Below are positions 25,099 to 38,100 of a DNA stretch of 64,000 bases, one piece after another. The translations under genes and the position numbers were made by a program. The first letter of the stretch is position 1, and each line of letters opens with the position of its first letter. This DNA comes from Ligustrum vulgare (taxonomy: Eukaryota; Streptophyta; Magnoliopsida; Lamiales; Oleaceae): positions 30,291,932 through 30,355,931 of the forward strand of contig OY743183.1 in NCBI GenBank assembly GCA_963555705.1. The letters are read 5' to 3'. Under the pieces are notes generated by a model. It did not search any database and was not told where the DNA came from. It worked only from the letters and a program-made list of their open reading frames with translations.

Positions 25099-28000
25099 CT
25101 CACTCCCTTGGTTTCTTTACTACTTTTACTCGGAATTTCTGTCTTTCTCTTAAGAAATTCCGGATTCTCTTCATATTTCTTCTTAGTAATATGAAATGTT
25201 TCATTTGGACCTAAAGTAGGAATCTCATCTCGAAAAAGCTAACTTTCATTTTTAAGGTCCTAACAATCTTTTTAGGATTGTGAGAGTCACCAGGATTTTG
25301 AACAACAAAAAAGTCACAACAGAGGATCCATGAGACTTTAAAAAAGAGGATAAATTGGAATAAAACGTTTTCTTGGGCACATAAAATGGTTTTTCCCTCG
25401 TTCGTAAAGTTTTTGAATCCTTGAAAAGGGAGACAAGGTTAAATATTCTCTTCAATTCCAAAATATTCACACCAATTTTAAAACCATTTTTGAAAATTTT
25501 TTTAACATGATTGAAGGAACCAAGAAATAATAAGATGTCTAAAGAAGAAAACATTAGAAAAAGCATCTTGGTAATCCAAGTAATTGAAACGAGGAGAGAA
25601 ATATTCACCCTTTGAAAAGTTCTACTTTTTCTCGAGCTAAGGGTATTGTCCCGAGTCTGCAAATGACAACAAAAAGGCAAACTGACATTTTTGAAAAATC
25701 GATATGTTTAGGATATTGTTTATTTTGAGTAGTTTGCACTTATCTTATGATTTCACTCACTCCCTTGGTTTCTTTACTACTTTTTCTCGGAATTTCTCTC
25801 TATCTCTTAAGAAATTCCGGATTCTTGTCATATTTCTTCTTAGTAATATGAAAAGTTTCATTTGGACATAAAGTAGGAATCTCCTTTAGAAAAACCTAAC
25901 TTTCATTTTTGAGCTCCTAACGATCTTTTTAGGATTTGGAAAGTCACCAGGATTTCGAACAACAAAAAAGTCATAGCAGCAGATCCATGAGACTTTAAAA
26001 ATGAGGATACATGGGAATAAAACGTTTTCTTGGGCACATAAAATGGTTTTTCCCTCGTTTTCGTAAAGTTTTTGAATCCTTGAAGAGAGAGACTAGGTAA
26101 AATATTCTCTTCAATTCCAAAATATTCACACCAATTTTGAAACCATTTCGGAAAATTATTTTTACATGATTGAAGGAACAGGATAAACCAAGAAATAATA
26201 AGATATCTAAAGAAGAAAACTAAAAAGCATCTAGGTAATCCAAGTAATTGAAATGAGGAGAGAAATCTTAACCCTTTGAAAGGTTCATCTTTTTCTCAAA
26301 GCTAAGTCCCCAGTCTTCAAATGTCAACAAAAAGAAAAACTGACATTTTTGAAAAATTGATATGTTGTGGATATTGTTTATTTTGAGTAGGTTGCAGTTA
26401 TCTTTTGATTTCGGTCCCTTGGTTTCTTTACTACTTTTACTCGGAATTTCTCTCTTTCTCTTAAGAAGTTCCGGATTCTCTTCATATTTCTTCTTAGTAA
26501 TATAAAAAGTTTCATTTGGACCTAAAGTAGGAATCTCCTTTCGAAAAAGCTAACTTTCATTTTTAAGCTCCTAACAATCTTTTTAGGATTGGGTGAGTCA
26601 CCCGGATTTTGAACAACAAAAAAGTCACAGCAGAGGATCCATGAGACTTTAAAAAAGAAGATAAATTGGAATAAAACGTTTTCTTGGGCACATAAAATGG
26701 TTTTTCCCTCGTTCGTAAAGTTTTTGAATCCTTGAAGAGAGAGACTAGGTAAAATATTCTCTTCAATTCCAAAATATTCACACCAATTTTGAAACCATTT
26801 AGGAAAATTATTTTTACATGATTGAAGGAACAGGATAAACCAAGAAATAATAAGATATCTAAAGAAGAAAACTAAAAAGCATCTAGGTAATCCAAGTAAT
26901 TGAAATGAGGAGAGAAATCTTCACCCTTTGAAAGGTTCATCTTTTTCTCAAAGCTAAGTCCCCAGTCTTCAAATGTCAACAAAAAGAAAAACTGACATTT
27001 TTGAAAAATTGATATGTTGTGGATATTGTTTATTTTGAGTAGGTTGCAGTTATCATTTGATTTCGCTCCCTTGGTTTCTTTACTACTTTTACTCGGAATT
27101 TCTGTCTTTCTCTTAAGAAGTTCCGGATTCTCTTCATATTTCTTCTTAGTAATATAAAAAGTTTCATTTGGACCTAAAGTAGGAATCTCCTTTCGAAAAA
27201 GCTAACTTTCATTTTTGAGCTCCTAACAATCTTTTTAGGATTTGGAAAGTCACAAGGATTTCGAACAACAAAAAAGTCATAGCAGCAGATCCATGAGACT
27301 TTAAAAATGAGGATACATGGGAATAAAACGTTTTCTTGGGCACATAAAATGGTTTTTCCCTCGTTCGTAAAGTTTTTGAATCCTTGAAGAGAGAGACTAG
27401 GTAAAATATTCTCTTCAATTCAAAAATATTCACACCAATTTTGAAACCATTTCGGAAAATTATTTTTACATGATTGAAGGAACAGGATAAACCAAGAAAT
27501 AATAAGATATCTAAAGAAGACAACTAAAAAGCATCTAGGTAATCCAAGTAATTGAAATGAGGAGAGAAATCTTCACCCTTTGAAAGGTTCATCTTTTTCT
27601 CAAAGCTAAGTCCCCCAGTCTTCAAATGTCAACAAAAAGAAAAACTGACATTTTTAAAAAATTGATATGTTGTGGATATTGTTTATTTTGAGTAGGTTGC
27701 AGTTATCTTTTGATTTCGCTCCCTTGGTTTCTTGACTACTTTTACTCGGAATTTCTCTCTTTCTCTCAAGAAGTTCCGGATTCTCTTCATATTTCTTCTT
27801 ATTAATATAAAAAGTTTCATTTGGACCTAAAGTAGGAATCTCCTTTCGAAAAAGCTAACTTTCATTTTTGAGCTCCTAAACAATCTTTTTAGGATTGGGT
27901 GAGTCACCAGGATTTTGAACAACAAAAAAGTCACAGCAGATGATCCATGAGACTTTAAAAAAGAGGATAAATTGGAATAAAACGTTTTCTTGGGCACATA

Positions 28001-29033
28001 AAATGGTTTTTCCCTCGTACGTAAAGTTTTTTAATCCTTGAAGAGAGAGACTAGGTAAAATATTCTCTTCAATTCCAAAATATTCATACCAATTTTGAAA
28101 CCATTTTGGAAAATTATTTTAACATGATTGAAGGAACAGGATAAACCAAGAAATAATAAGATGTCTAAAGAAGAAAACATTAAACAAAGCATCTTGGTAA
28201 TCCAAGTAATTGAAATGCGAAGAGAAATCTTCCCCCTTTGAAAGGTTCAACTTTTTCTCGAGCTAAGGGTATTGTCCCCTGTCTTCAAATGACAACAAAA
28301 ATGCAAAATAACATTTTTAAAAAATCGATATGTTGAGGATATTGTTTGTTTTGAGTAGGTTGCAGTTATCTTTTGATTTCGCTCCCTTGGTTTCTTACTA
28401 CTTTTACCCGGAACTTCTCTCTTTCTCTTAAGAAATTCCGGATTCTCTTCATATTTCTTCTTAGTAATATGAAATATTTCATTTGGACCTAAAGTAGGAA
28501 TCTCATCTCGAAAAAGCTAACTTTCATTTTTAAGGTCCTAACAATCTTTTTAGGATTGTGAGAGTCACCAGGATTTTGAGCAACAAAAAAGTCACAGCAG
28601 AGGATCCATGAGACTTTAAAAAAGAGGATAAATTGGAATAAAAAGTTTTCTTGGGCACATAAAATGGTTTTTCCCTCGTTCGTAAAGTTTTCTAATCCTT
28701 GAAAAGAGAGACAAGGTTAAATATTCTCTTCAATTCCAAAATATTCACACCAATTTTAAAACCATTTTTGAAAATTATTTTAACATGATTGAAGGAACCA
28801 AGAAATAATAAGATGTCTAAAGAAGAAAACATTAGAAAAAGCATATTGGTAATACAAGTAATTGAAACGAGGGGAGAAATATTCACCCTTTGAAAAGTTC
28901 TACTTTTTCTCGAGCTAAGGGTATTGTCCCCAGTCTGCAAATGACAACAAAAAGGCAAACTGACATTTTTGAAAAATCGATATGTTTAGGATATTTTTTA
29001 TTTTGAGTAGTTTGCACTTATCTTATGATTTCA
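25099..29033 (+). repeat. Irregular satellite monomers without a clear HOR
   Basis: Six monomers have diagnostic segments at 25199, 25856, 26510, 27162, 27815 and 28477. C-like members here have CATCTCGAAAAAGC and TTTTTAAGGTCC in place of CCTTTCGAAAAAGC and TTTTTGAGCTCC. The monomer after 27815 is a fourth type (D) with CTCGTACGTAAAG and CCCCTGTCTTC. Order and spacing (652-662 bp) do not repeat regularly, so this is a transition zone. Confidence 0.8.
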
Positions 29034-32000
29034 CTCACTCCCTTGGTTTCTTTACTACTTTTACTCGGAATTTCTCTCTATCTCTTAAGAAATTCCGGAT
29101 TCTTGTCATATTCCTTCTTAGTAATATGAAAAGTTTCATTTGGACCTAAAGTAGGAATCTCCTTTAGAAAAACCTAACTTTCATTTTTGAGCTCCTAACA
29201 ATCTTTTTACGATTTGGAAAGTCACTAGGATTTCGAACAAAAAAAAGTCATAGCAGCAGATCCATGAGACTTTAAAAATGAGGATACGTGGGAATAAAAC
29301 GTTTTCTTGGGCACATAAAATGGTTTTTCCCTCTTTCGTAAAGTTTTTGAATCCTTGAAGAGAGAGACTAGGTAAAATATTCTCTTCAATTCCAAAATGA
29401 TCACACCAATTTTGAAACCATTTCGGAAAATTATTTTTACATGATTGAAGGAACAGGATAAACCAAGAAATAATAAGATATCTAAAGAAGAAAACTAAAA
29501 AGCATCTAGGAAATCCAAGTAATATAAATTAGGAGAGAAATCTTCACCCTTTGAAAGGTTCATCTTTTTCTCAAAGCTAAGTCCCCAGTCTTCAAATGAC
29601 AACAAAAAGAAAAACTGACATTTTTGAAAAATTGATATGTTGTGGATATTGTTTCTTTTGAGTAGGTTGCAGTTATCTTTTGGTTTCCTTCCCTTGATTT
29701 CTTTACTACTTTTACTCGGAATTTCTCTCTTTCTCTTAAGAAGTTCCGGATTCTCTTCACATTTCTTCTTAGTAATATAAAAAGTTTCATTTGGACCTAA
29801 AGTAGGAATCTCCTTTCGAAAAAGCTAACTTTCATTTTTGAGCTCCTGACAATCTTTTTATGATTGGGTGAGTCACCAGGATTTTGAACAACAAAAAAGT
29901 CACAGCAGAGGATCCATGAGACTTTAAAAAACAGGATAACTTGTAATAAAACGTTTTCTAGGGCACATAAAATGGTTTTTCCCTCGTTCGTAAAGTTTTT
30001 GAATCCTTGAAAAGAGAGACAAGGTTAAATATTCTCTTCAATTCCAAAATATTCACACCAATTTTAAAACCATTTTTGGAAAATTATTTTAACATGATTG
30101 AAGGAACCAAGAAATAATAAGATGTCTAAAGAAGAAAACATTAGAAAAAGCATATTGGTAATACAAGTAATTGAAACGAGGAGAGAAATATTCACCCTTT
30201 GAAAAGTTCTACTTTTTCTCGAGCTAAGGGTATTGTCCCCAGTCTGCAAATGACAACAAAAAGGCAAACTGACATTTTTGAAAAATCGATATGTTTAGGA
30301 TATTTTTTATTTTGAGTAGTTTGCACTTATCTTATGATTTCACTCACTCCCTTGGTTTCTTTACTACTTTTACTCGGAATTTCTCTCTATCTCTTAAGAA
30401 ATTCCGGATTCTTGTCATATTCCTTCTTAGTAATATGAAAAGTTTCATTTGGACCTAAAGTAGGAATCTCCTTTAGAAAAACCTAACTTTCATTTTTGAG
30501 CTCCTAACAATCTTTTTACGATTTGGAAAGTCACCAGGATTTCGAACAACAAAAAGTCATAGCAGCAGATCCATGAGACTTTAAAAATGAGGATACGTGG
30601 GAATAAAACGTTTTCTTGGGCACATAAAATGGTTTTTCCCTCTTTCGTAAAGTTTTTGAATCCTTGAAGAGAGAGACTAGGTAAAATATTCTCTTCAATT
30701 CCAAAATGATCACACCAATTTTGAAACCATTTCGGAAAATTATTTTTACATGATTGAAGGAACAGGATAAACCAAGAAATAATAAGATATCTAAAGAAGA
30801 AAACTAAAAAGCATCTAGGAAATCCAAGTAATATAAATTAGGAGAGAAATCTTCACCCTTTGAAAGGTTCATCTTTTTCTCAAAGCTAAGTCCCCAGTCT
30901 TCAAATGACAACAAAAAGAAAAACTGACATTTTTGAAAAATTGATATGTTGTGGATATTGTTTCTTTTGAGTAGGTTGCAGTTATCTTTTGGTTTCCCTC
31001 CCTTGATTTCTTTACTACTTTTACTCGGAACTTCTCTCTTTCTCTTAAGAAGTTCCGGATTCTCTTCACATTTCTTCTTAGTAATATAAAAAGTTTCATT
31101 TGGACCTAAAGTAGGAATCTCCTTTCGAAAAAGCTAACTTTCATTTTTGAGCTCCTGACAATCTTTTTATGATTGGGTGAGTCACCAGGATTTTGAACAA
31201 CAAAAAAGTCACAGCAGAGGATCCATGAGACTTTAAAAAACAGGATAACTTGTAATAAAACGTTTTCTAGGGCACATAAAATGGTTTTTCCCTCGTTCGT
31301 AAAGTTTTTGAATCCTTGAAAAGAGAGACAAGGTTAAATATTCTCTTCAATTCCAAAATATTCACACCAATTTTAAAACCATTTTTGGAAAATTATTTTA
31401 ACATGATTGAAGGAACCAAGAAATAATAAGATGTCTAAAGAAGAAAACATTAGAAAAAGCATATTGGTAATACAAGTAATTGAAACGAGGAGAGAAATAT
31501 TCACCCTTTGAAAAGTTCTACTTTTTCTCGAGCTAAGGGGTCCCCAGTCTGCAAATGACAACAAAAAGGCAAACTGACATTTTTGAAAAATCGATATGTT
31601 TAGGATATTGTTTATTTTGAGTAGTTTGCACTTATCTTATGATTTCACTCACTCCCTTGGTTTCTTTACTACTTTTACTCGGAATTTCTCTCTATCTCTT
31701 AAGAAATTCCGGATTCTTGTCATATTCCTTCTTAGTAATATGAAAAGTTTCATTTGGACCTAAAGTAGGAATCTCCTTTAGAAAAACCTAACTTTCATTT
31801 TTGAGCTCCTAACAATCTTTTTACGATTTGGAAAGTCACCAGGATTTCGAACAACAAAAAGTCATAGCAGCAGATCCATGAGACTTTAAAAATGAGGATA
31901 CGTGGGAATAAAACGTTTTCTTGGGCACATAAAATGGTTTTTCCCTCTTTCGTAAAGTTTTTGAATCCTTGAAGAGAGAGACTAGGTAAAATATTCTCTT

Positions 32001-32952
32001 CAATTCCAAAATGATCACACCAATTTTGAAACCATTTCGGAAAATTATTTTTACATGATTGAAGGAACAGGATAAACCAAGAAATAATAAGATATCTAAA
32101 GAAGAAAACTAAAAAGCATCTAGGAAATCCAAGTAATATAAATTAGGAGAGAAATCTTCACCCTTTGAAAGGTTCATCTTTTTCTCAAAGCTAAGTCCCC
32201 AGTCTTCAAATGACAACAAAAAGAAAAACTGACATTTTTGAAAAATTGATATGTTGTGGATATTGTTTCTTTTGAGTAGGTTGCAGTTATCTTTTGGTTT
32301 CCCTCCCTTGATTTCTTTACTACTTTTACTCGGAATTTCTCTCTTTCTCTTAAGAAGTTCCGGATTCTCTTCACATTTCTTCTTAGTAATATAAAAAGTT
32401 TCATTTGGACCTAAAGTAGGAATCTCCTTTCGAAAAAGCTAACTTTCATTTTTGAGCTCCTGACAATCTTTTTATGATTGGGTGAGTCACCAGGATTTTG
32501 AACAACAAAAAAGTCACAGCAGAGGATCCATGAGACTTTAAAAAACAGGATAACTTGTAATAAAACGTTTTCTAGGGCACATAAAATGGTTTTTCCCTCG
32601 TTCGTAAAGTTTTTGAATCCTTGAAAAGAGAGACAAGGTTAAATATTCTCTTCAATTCCAAAATATTCACACCAATTTTAAAACCATTTTTGGAAAATTA
32701 TTTTAACATGATTGAAGGAACCAAGAAATAATAAGATGTCTAAAGAAGAAAACATTAGAAAAAGCATATTGGTAATACAAGTAATTGAAACGAGGAGAGA
32801 AATATTCACCCTTTGAAAAGTTCTACTTTTTCTCGAGCTAAGGGGTCCCCAGTCTGCAAATGACAACAAAAAGGCAAACTGACATTTTTGAAAAATCGAT
32901 ATGTTTAGGATATTGTTTATTTTGAGTAGTTTGCACTTATCTTATGATTTCA
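29034..32952 (+). repeat. Dimeric HOR, three copies of ~1.3 kb
   Basis: Units start at 29034, 30343 and 31648, with lengths 1309, 1305 and 1305 bp, each an A-like monomer plus a B/C-like monomer. Private features include GAGGATACGTGGG, TTGTTTCTTTTGAG, TTCACATTTC and CAATCTTTTTATGATTGG. Units two and three share a 4-base loss near the end of the second monomer, AAGGGGTCCCC instead of AAGGGTATTGTCCCC, so they are each other's closest relatives. Confidence 0.88.
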
Positions 32953-35146
32953 CTCACTCCGTTGGTTTCTTTACTACTTTTTCTCGGAATTTCTCTCTAT
33001 CTCTTAAGAAATTCCGGATTCTCTTCATATTTCTTCTTCGTAATAAAAAAAGTTTCATTTGGACCTAAAGTAGGAATCTCCTTTCGAAAAAGCTAACTTT
33101 CATTTTTGAGCTCCTAACAATCTTTTTAGGATTGGGTGAGTCACCAGGATTTTGAACAACAAAAAAGTCACAGCAGAGGATCCATGAGACTTTAAAAAAG
33201 AGGATAAATTGGAATAAAACGTTTTCTTGGGCACATAAAATGGTTTTTCCCTCGTACGTAAAGTTTTTTAATCCTTGAAGAGAGAGACTAGGTAAAATAT
33301 TCTCTTCAATTCCAAAATATTCATACCAATTTTGAAACCATTTTGGAAAATTATTTTAACATGATTGAAGGAACAGGATAAACCAAGAAATAATAAGATG
33401 TCTAAAGAAGAAAACATTAAACAAAGCATCTTGGTAATCCAAGTAATTGAAATGCGAAGAGAAATCTTTCCCCTTTGAAAGGTTCAACTTTTTCTCGAGC
33501 TAAGGGTATTGTCCCCTGTCTTCAAAAGACAACAAAAATGCAAAATGACATTTTTAAAAAATCGATATGTTGAGGATATTGTTTATTTTGAGTAGGTTGC
33601 AGTTATCTTTTGATTTCGCTCCCTTGGTTTCTTACTACTTTTACCCGGAACTTCTCTCTTTCTCTTAAGAAATTCCGGATTCTCTTCATATTTCTTCTTA
33701 GTAATATGAAATGTTTCATTTGGACCTAAAGTAGGAATCTCATCTCGAAAAAGCTAACTTTCATTTTTAAGGTCCTAACAATCTTTTTAGGATTGTGAGA
33801 GTCACCAGGATTTTGAACAACAAAAAAGTCACAGCAGAGGATCCATGAGACTTTAAAAAAGAGGATAAATTGGAATAAAATGTTTTCTTGGGCACATAAA
33901 ATGGTTTTTCCCTCGATCGTAAAGTTTTTGAATCCTTGAAAAGGGAGACAAGGTTAAATATTCTCTTCAATTCCAAAATATTCACACCAATTTTAAAACC
34001 ATTTTTGAAAATTATTTTAACATGATTGAAGGAACCAAGAAATAATAAGATGTCTAAAGAAGAAAACATTAGAAAAAGCATCTTGGTAATCCAAGTAATT
34101 GAAACGAGGAGAGAAATATTCACCCTTTGAAAGTTCTACTTTTTCTCGAGCTAAGGGTATTGTCCCCAGTCTGCAAATGACAACAAAAAGGCAAACTGAC
34201 ATTTTTGAAAAATCGATATGTTTAGGATATTGTTTATTTTGAGTAGTTTGCACTTATCTTATGATTTCACTCACTCCCTTGGTTTCTTTACTACTTTTTC
34301 TCGGAATTTCTCTCTATCACTTAAGAAATTCCGGATTCTTGTCATATTTCTTCTTAGTAATATGAAAAGTTTCATTTGGACCTAAAGTAGGAATCTCCTT
34401 TAGAAAAACCTAACTTTCATTTTTGAGCTCCTAACAATCTTTTTAGGATTTGGAAAGTCACCAGGATTTCGAACAACAAAAAAGTCATAGCAGCAGATCC
34501 ATGAGACTTTAAAAAAGAGGATAAATTGGAATAAAACGTTTTCTTGGGCACATAAAATGGTTTTCCCTCGTTCGTAAAGTTTTTGAATCCTTGAAAAGAG
34601 AGACTTGGTAAAATATTCTCTTCAATTCCAAAATATTCATACCAATTTTAAAACCATTTTGGAAAATTATTTTAACATGATTGAAGGAACAGGATAAACC
34701 AAGAAATAATAAGATGTCTAAAGAAGAAAACATTAAACAAAGCATCTTGGTAATCCAAGTAATTGAAATGCGAAGAGAAATCTTCCCCCTTTGAAAGGTT
34801 CAACTTTTTCTCAAAGCTAAGTCCCCAGTCTTCAAATGACAACAAAAAGAAAAACTGACATTTTTGAAAAATTGATATGTTGTGGATATTGTTTATTTTG
34901 AGTAGGTTGCAGTTATCTTTTGATTTCGCTCCCTTGGTTTCTCTACTACTTTTACTCGGAATTTCTCTCTTTCTCTCAAGAAGTTCCGGATTCTCTTCAT
35001 ATTTCTTCTTATTAACATAAAAAGTTTCATTTGGACCTAAAGTTGGAATCTCCTTTCGAAAAAGCTAACTTTCATTTTTGAGCTCCTAACAATCTTTTTA
35101 GGATTGGGTGAGTCACCAGGATTTTGAACAACAAAAAAGTCACAGC
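32953..35146 (+). repeat. D-C-A trimer domain, 1972-bp period, left part
   Basis: Diagnostic segments at 33714, 35686 and 37658 are each 1972 bp apart, giving trimers of a D monomer (CTCGTACGTAAAG, CCCCTGTCTTC), a C monomer (CATCTCGAAAAAGC) and an A-like monomer. The first D monomer at 32953 begins with A-type sequence (CTCACTCCGTTGG) and is therefore itself a junction with the preceding dimer block. Confidence 0.83.
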
Positions 35147-38100
35147 AGATGATCCATGAGACTTTAAAAAAGAGGATAAATTGGAATAAAACGTTTTCTT
35201 GGGCACATAAAATGGTTTTTCCCTCGTACGTAAAGTTTTTTAATCCTTGAAGAGAGAGACTAGGTAAAATATTCTCTTCAATTCCAAAATATTCATACCA
35301 ATTTTGAAACCATTTTGGAAAATTATTTTAACATGATTGAAGGAACAGGATAAACCAAGAAATAATAAGATGTCTAAAGAAGAAAACATTAAACAAAGCA
35401 TCTTGGTAATCCAAGTAATTGAAATGCGAAGAGAAATCTTTCCCCTTTGAAAGGTTCAACTTTTTCTCGAGCTAAGGGTATTGTCCCCTGTCTTCAAAAG
35501 ACAACAAAAATGCAAAATGACATTTTTAAAAAATCGATATGTTGAGGATATTGTTTATTTTGAGTAGGTTGCAGTTATCTTTTGATTTCGCTCCCTTGGT
35601 TTCTTACTACTTTTACCCGGAACTTCTCTCTTTCTCTTAAGAAATTCCGGATTCTCTTCATATTTCTTCTTAGTAATATTAAATGTTTCATTTGGACCTA
35701 AAGTAGGAATCTCATCTCGAAAAAGCTAACTTTCATTTTTAAGGTCCTAACAATCTTTTTAGGATTGTGAGAGTCACCAGGATTTTGAACAACAAAAAAG
35801 TCACAGCAGAGGATCCATGAGACTTTAAAAAAGAGGATAAATTGGAATAAAATGTTTTCTTGGGCACATAAAATGGTTTTTCCCTCGTTCGTAAAGTTTT
35901 TGAATCCTTGAAAAGGGAGACAAGGTTAAATATTCTCTTCAATTCCAAAATATTCACACCAATTTTAAAACCATTTTTGAAAATTATTTTAACATGATTG
36001 AAGGAACCAAGAAATAATAAGATGTCTAAAGAAGAAAACATTAGAAAAAGCATCTTGGTAATCCAAGTAATTGAAACGAGGAGAGAAATATTCACCCTTT
36101 GAAAGTTCTACTTTTTCTCGAGCTAAGGGTATTGTCCCCAGTCTGCAAATGACAACAAAAAGGCAAACTGACATTTTTGAAAAATCGATATGTTTAGGAT
36201 ATTGTTTATTTTTAGTAGTTTGCACTTATCTTATGATTTCACTCACTCCCTTGGTTTCTTTACTACTTTTTCTCGGAATTTCTCTCTATCACTTAAGAAA
36301 TTCCGGATTCTTGTCATATTTCTTCTTAGTAATATGAAAAGTTTCATTTGGACCTAAAGTAGGAATCTCCTTTAGAAAAACCTAACTTTCATTTTTGAGC
36401 TCCTAACAATCTTTTTAGGATTTGGAAAGTCACCAGGATTTCGAACAACAAAAAAGTCATAGCAGCAGATCCATGAGACATTAAAAAAGAGGATAAATTG
36501 GAATAAAACGTTTTCTTGGGCACATAAAATGGTTTTCCCTCGTTCGTAAAGTTTTTGAATCCTTGAAAAGAGAGACTTGGTAAAATATTCTCTTCAATTC
36601 CAAAATATTCATACCAATTTTAAAACCATTTTGGAAAATTATTTTAACATGATTGAAGGAACAGGATAAACCAAGAAATAATAAGATGTCTAAAGAAGAA
36701 AACATTAAACAAAGCATCTTGGTAATCCAAGTAATTGAAATGCGAAGAGAAATCTTCCCCCTTTGAAAGGTTCAACTTTTTCTCAAAGCTAAGTCCCCAG
36801 TCTTCAAATGACAACAAAAAGAAAAACTGACATTTTTGAAAAATTGATATGTTGTGGATATTGTTTATTTTGAGTAGGTTGCAGTTATCTTTTGATTTCG
36901 CTCCCTTGGTTTCTTTACTACTTTTACTCGGAATTTCTCTCTTTCTCTCAAGAAGTTCCGGATTCTCTTCATATTTCTTCTTATTAACATAAAAAGTTTC
37001 ATTTGGACCTAAAGTTGGAATCTCCTTTCGAAAAAGCTAACTTTCATTTTTGAGCTCCTAACAATCTTTTTAGGATTGGGTGAGTCACCAGGATTTTGAA
37101 CAACAAAAAAGTCACAGCAGATGATCCATGAGACTTTAAAAAAGAGGATAAATTGGAATAAAACGTTTTCTTGGGCACATAAAATGGTTTTTCCCTCGTA
37201 CGTAAAGTTTTTTAATCCTTGAAGAGAGAGACTAGGTAAAATATTCTCTTCAATTCCAAAATATTCATACCAATTTTGAAACCATTTTGGAAAATTATTT
37301 TAACATGATTGAAGGAACAGGATAAACCAAGAAATAATAAGATGTCTAAAGAAGAAAACATTAAACAAAGCATCTTGGTAATCCAAGTAATTGAAATGCG
37401 AAGAGAAATCTTCCCCCTTTGAAAGGTTCAACTTTTTCTCGAGCTAAGGGTATTGTCCCCTGTCTTCAAATGACAACAAAAATGCAAAATAACATTTTTA
37501 AAAAATCGATATGTTGAGGATATTGTTTGTTTTGAGTAGGTTGCAGTTATCTTTTGATTTCGCTCCCTTGGTTTCTTACTACTTTTACCCGGAACTTCTC
37601 TCTTTCTCTTAAGAAATTCCGGATTCTCTTCATATTTCTTCTTAGTAATATGAAATGTTTCATTTGGACCTAAAGTAGGAATCTCATCTCGAAAAAGCTA
37701 ACTTTCATTTTTAAGGTCCTAGCAATCTTTTTAGGATTGTGAGAGTCACCAGGATTTTGAACAACAAAAAAGTCACAGCAGAGGATCCATGAGACTTTAA
37801 AAAAGAGGATAAATTGGAATAAAACGTTTTCTTGGGCACATAAAATGGTTTTTCCCTCGTTCGTAAAGTTTTTGAATCCTTGAAAAGGGAGACAAGGTTA
37901 AATATTCTCTTCAATTCCAAAATATTCACACCAATTTTAAAACCATTTTTGAAAATTATTTTAACATGATTGAAGGAACCAAGAAATAATAAGATGTCTA
38001 AAGAAGAAAACATTAGAAAAAGCATATTGGTAATACAAGTAATTGAAACGAGGAGAGAAATATTCACCCTTTGAAAAGTTCTACTTTTTCTCGAGCTAAG

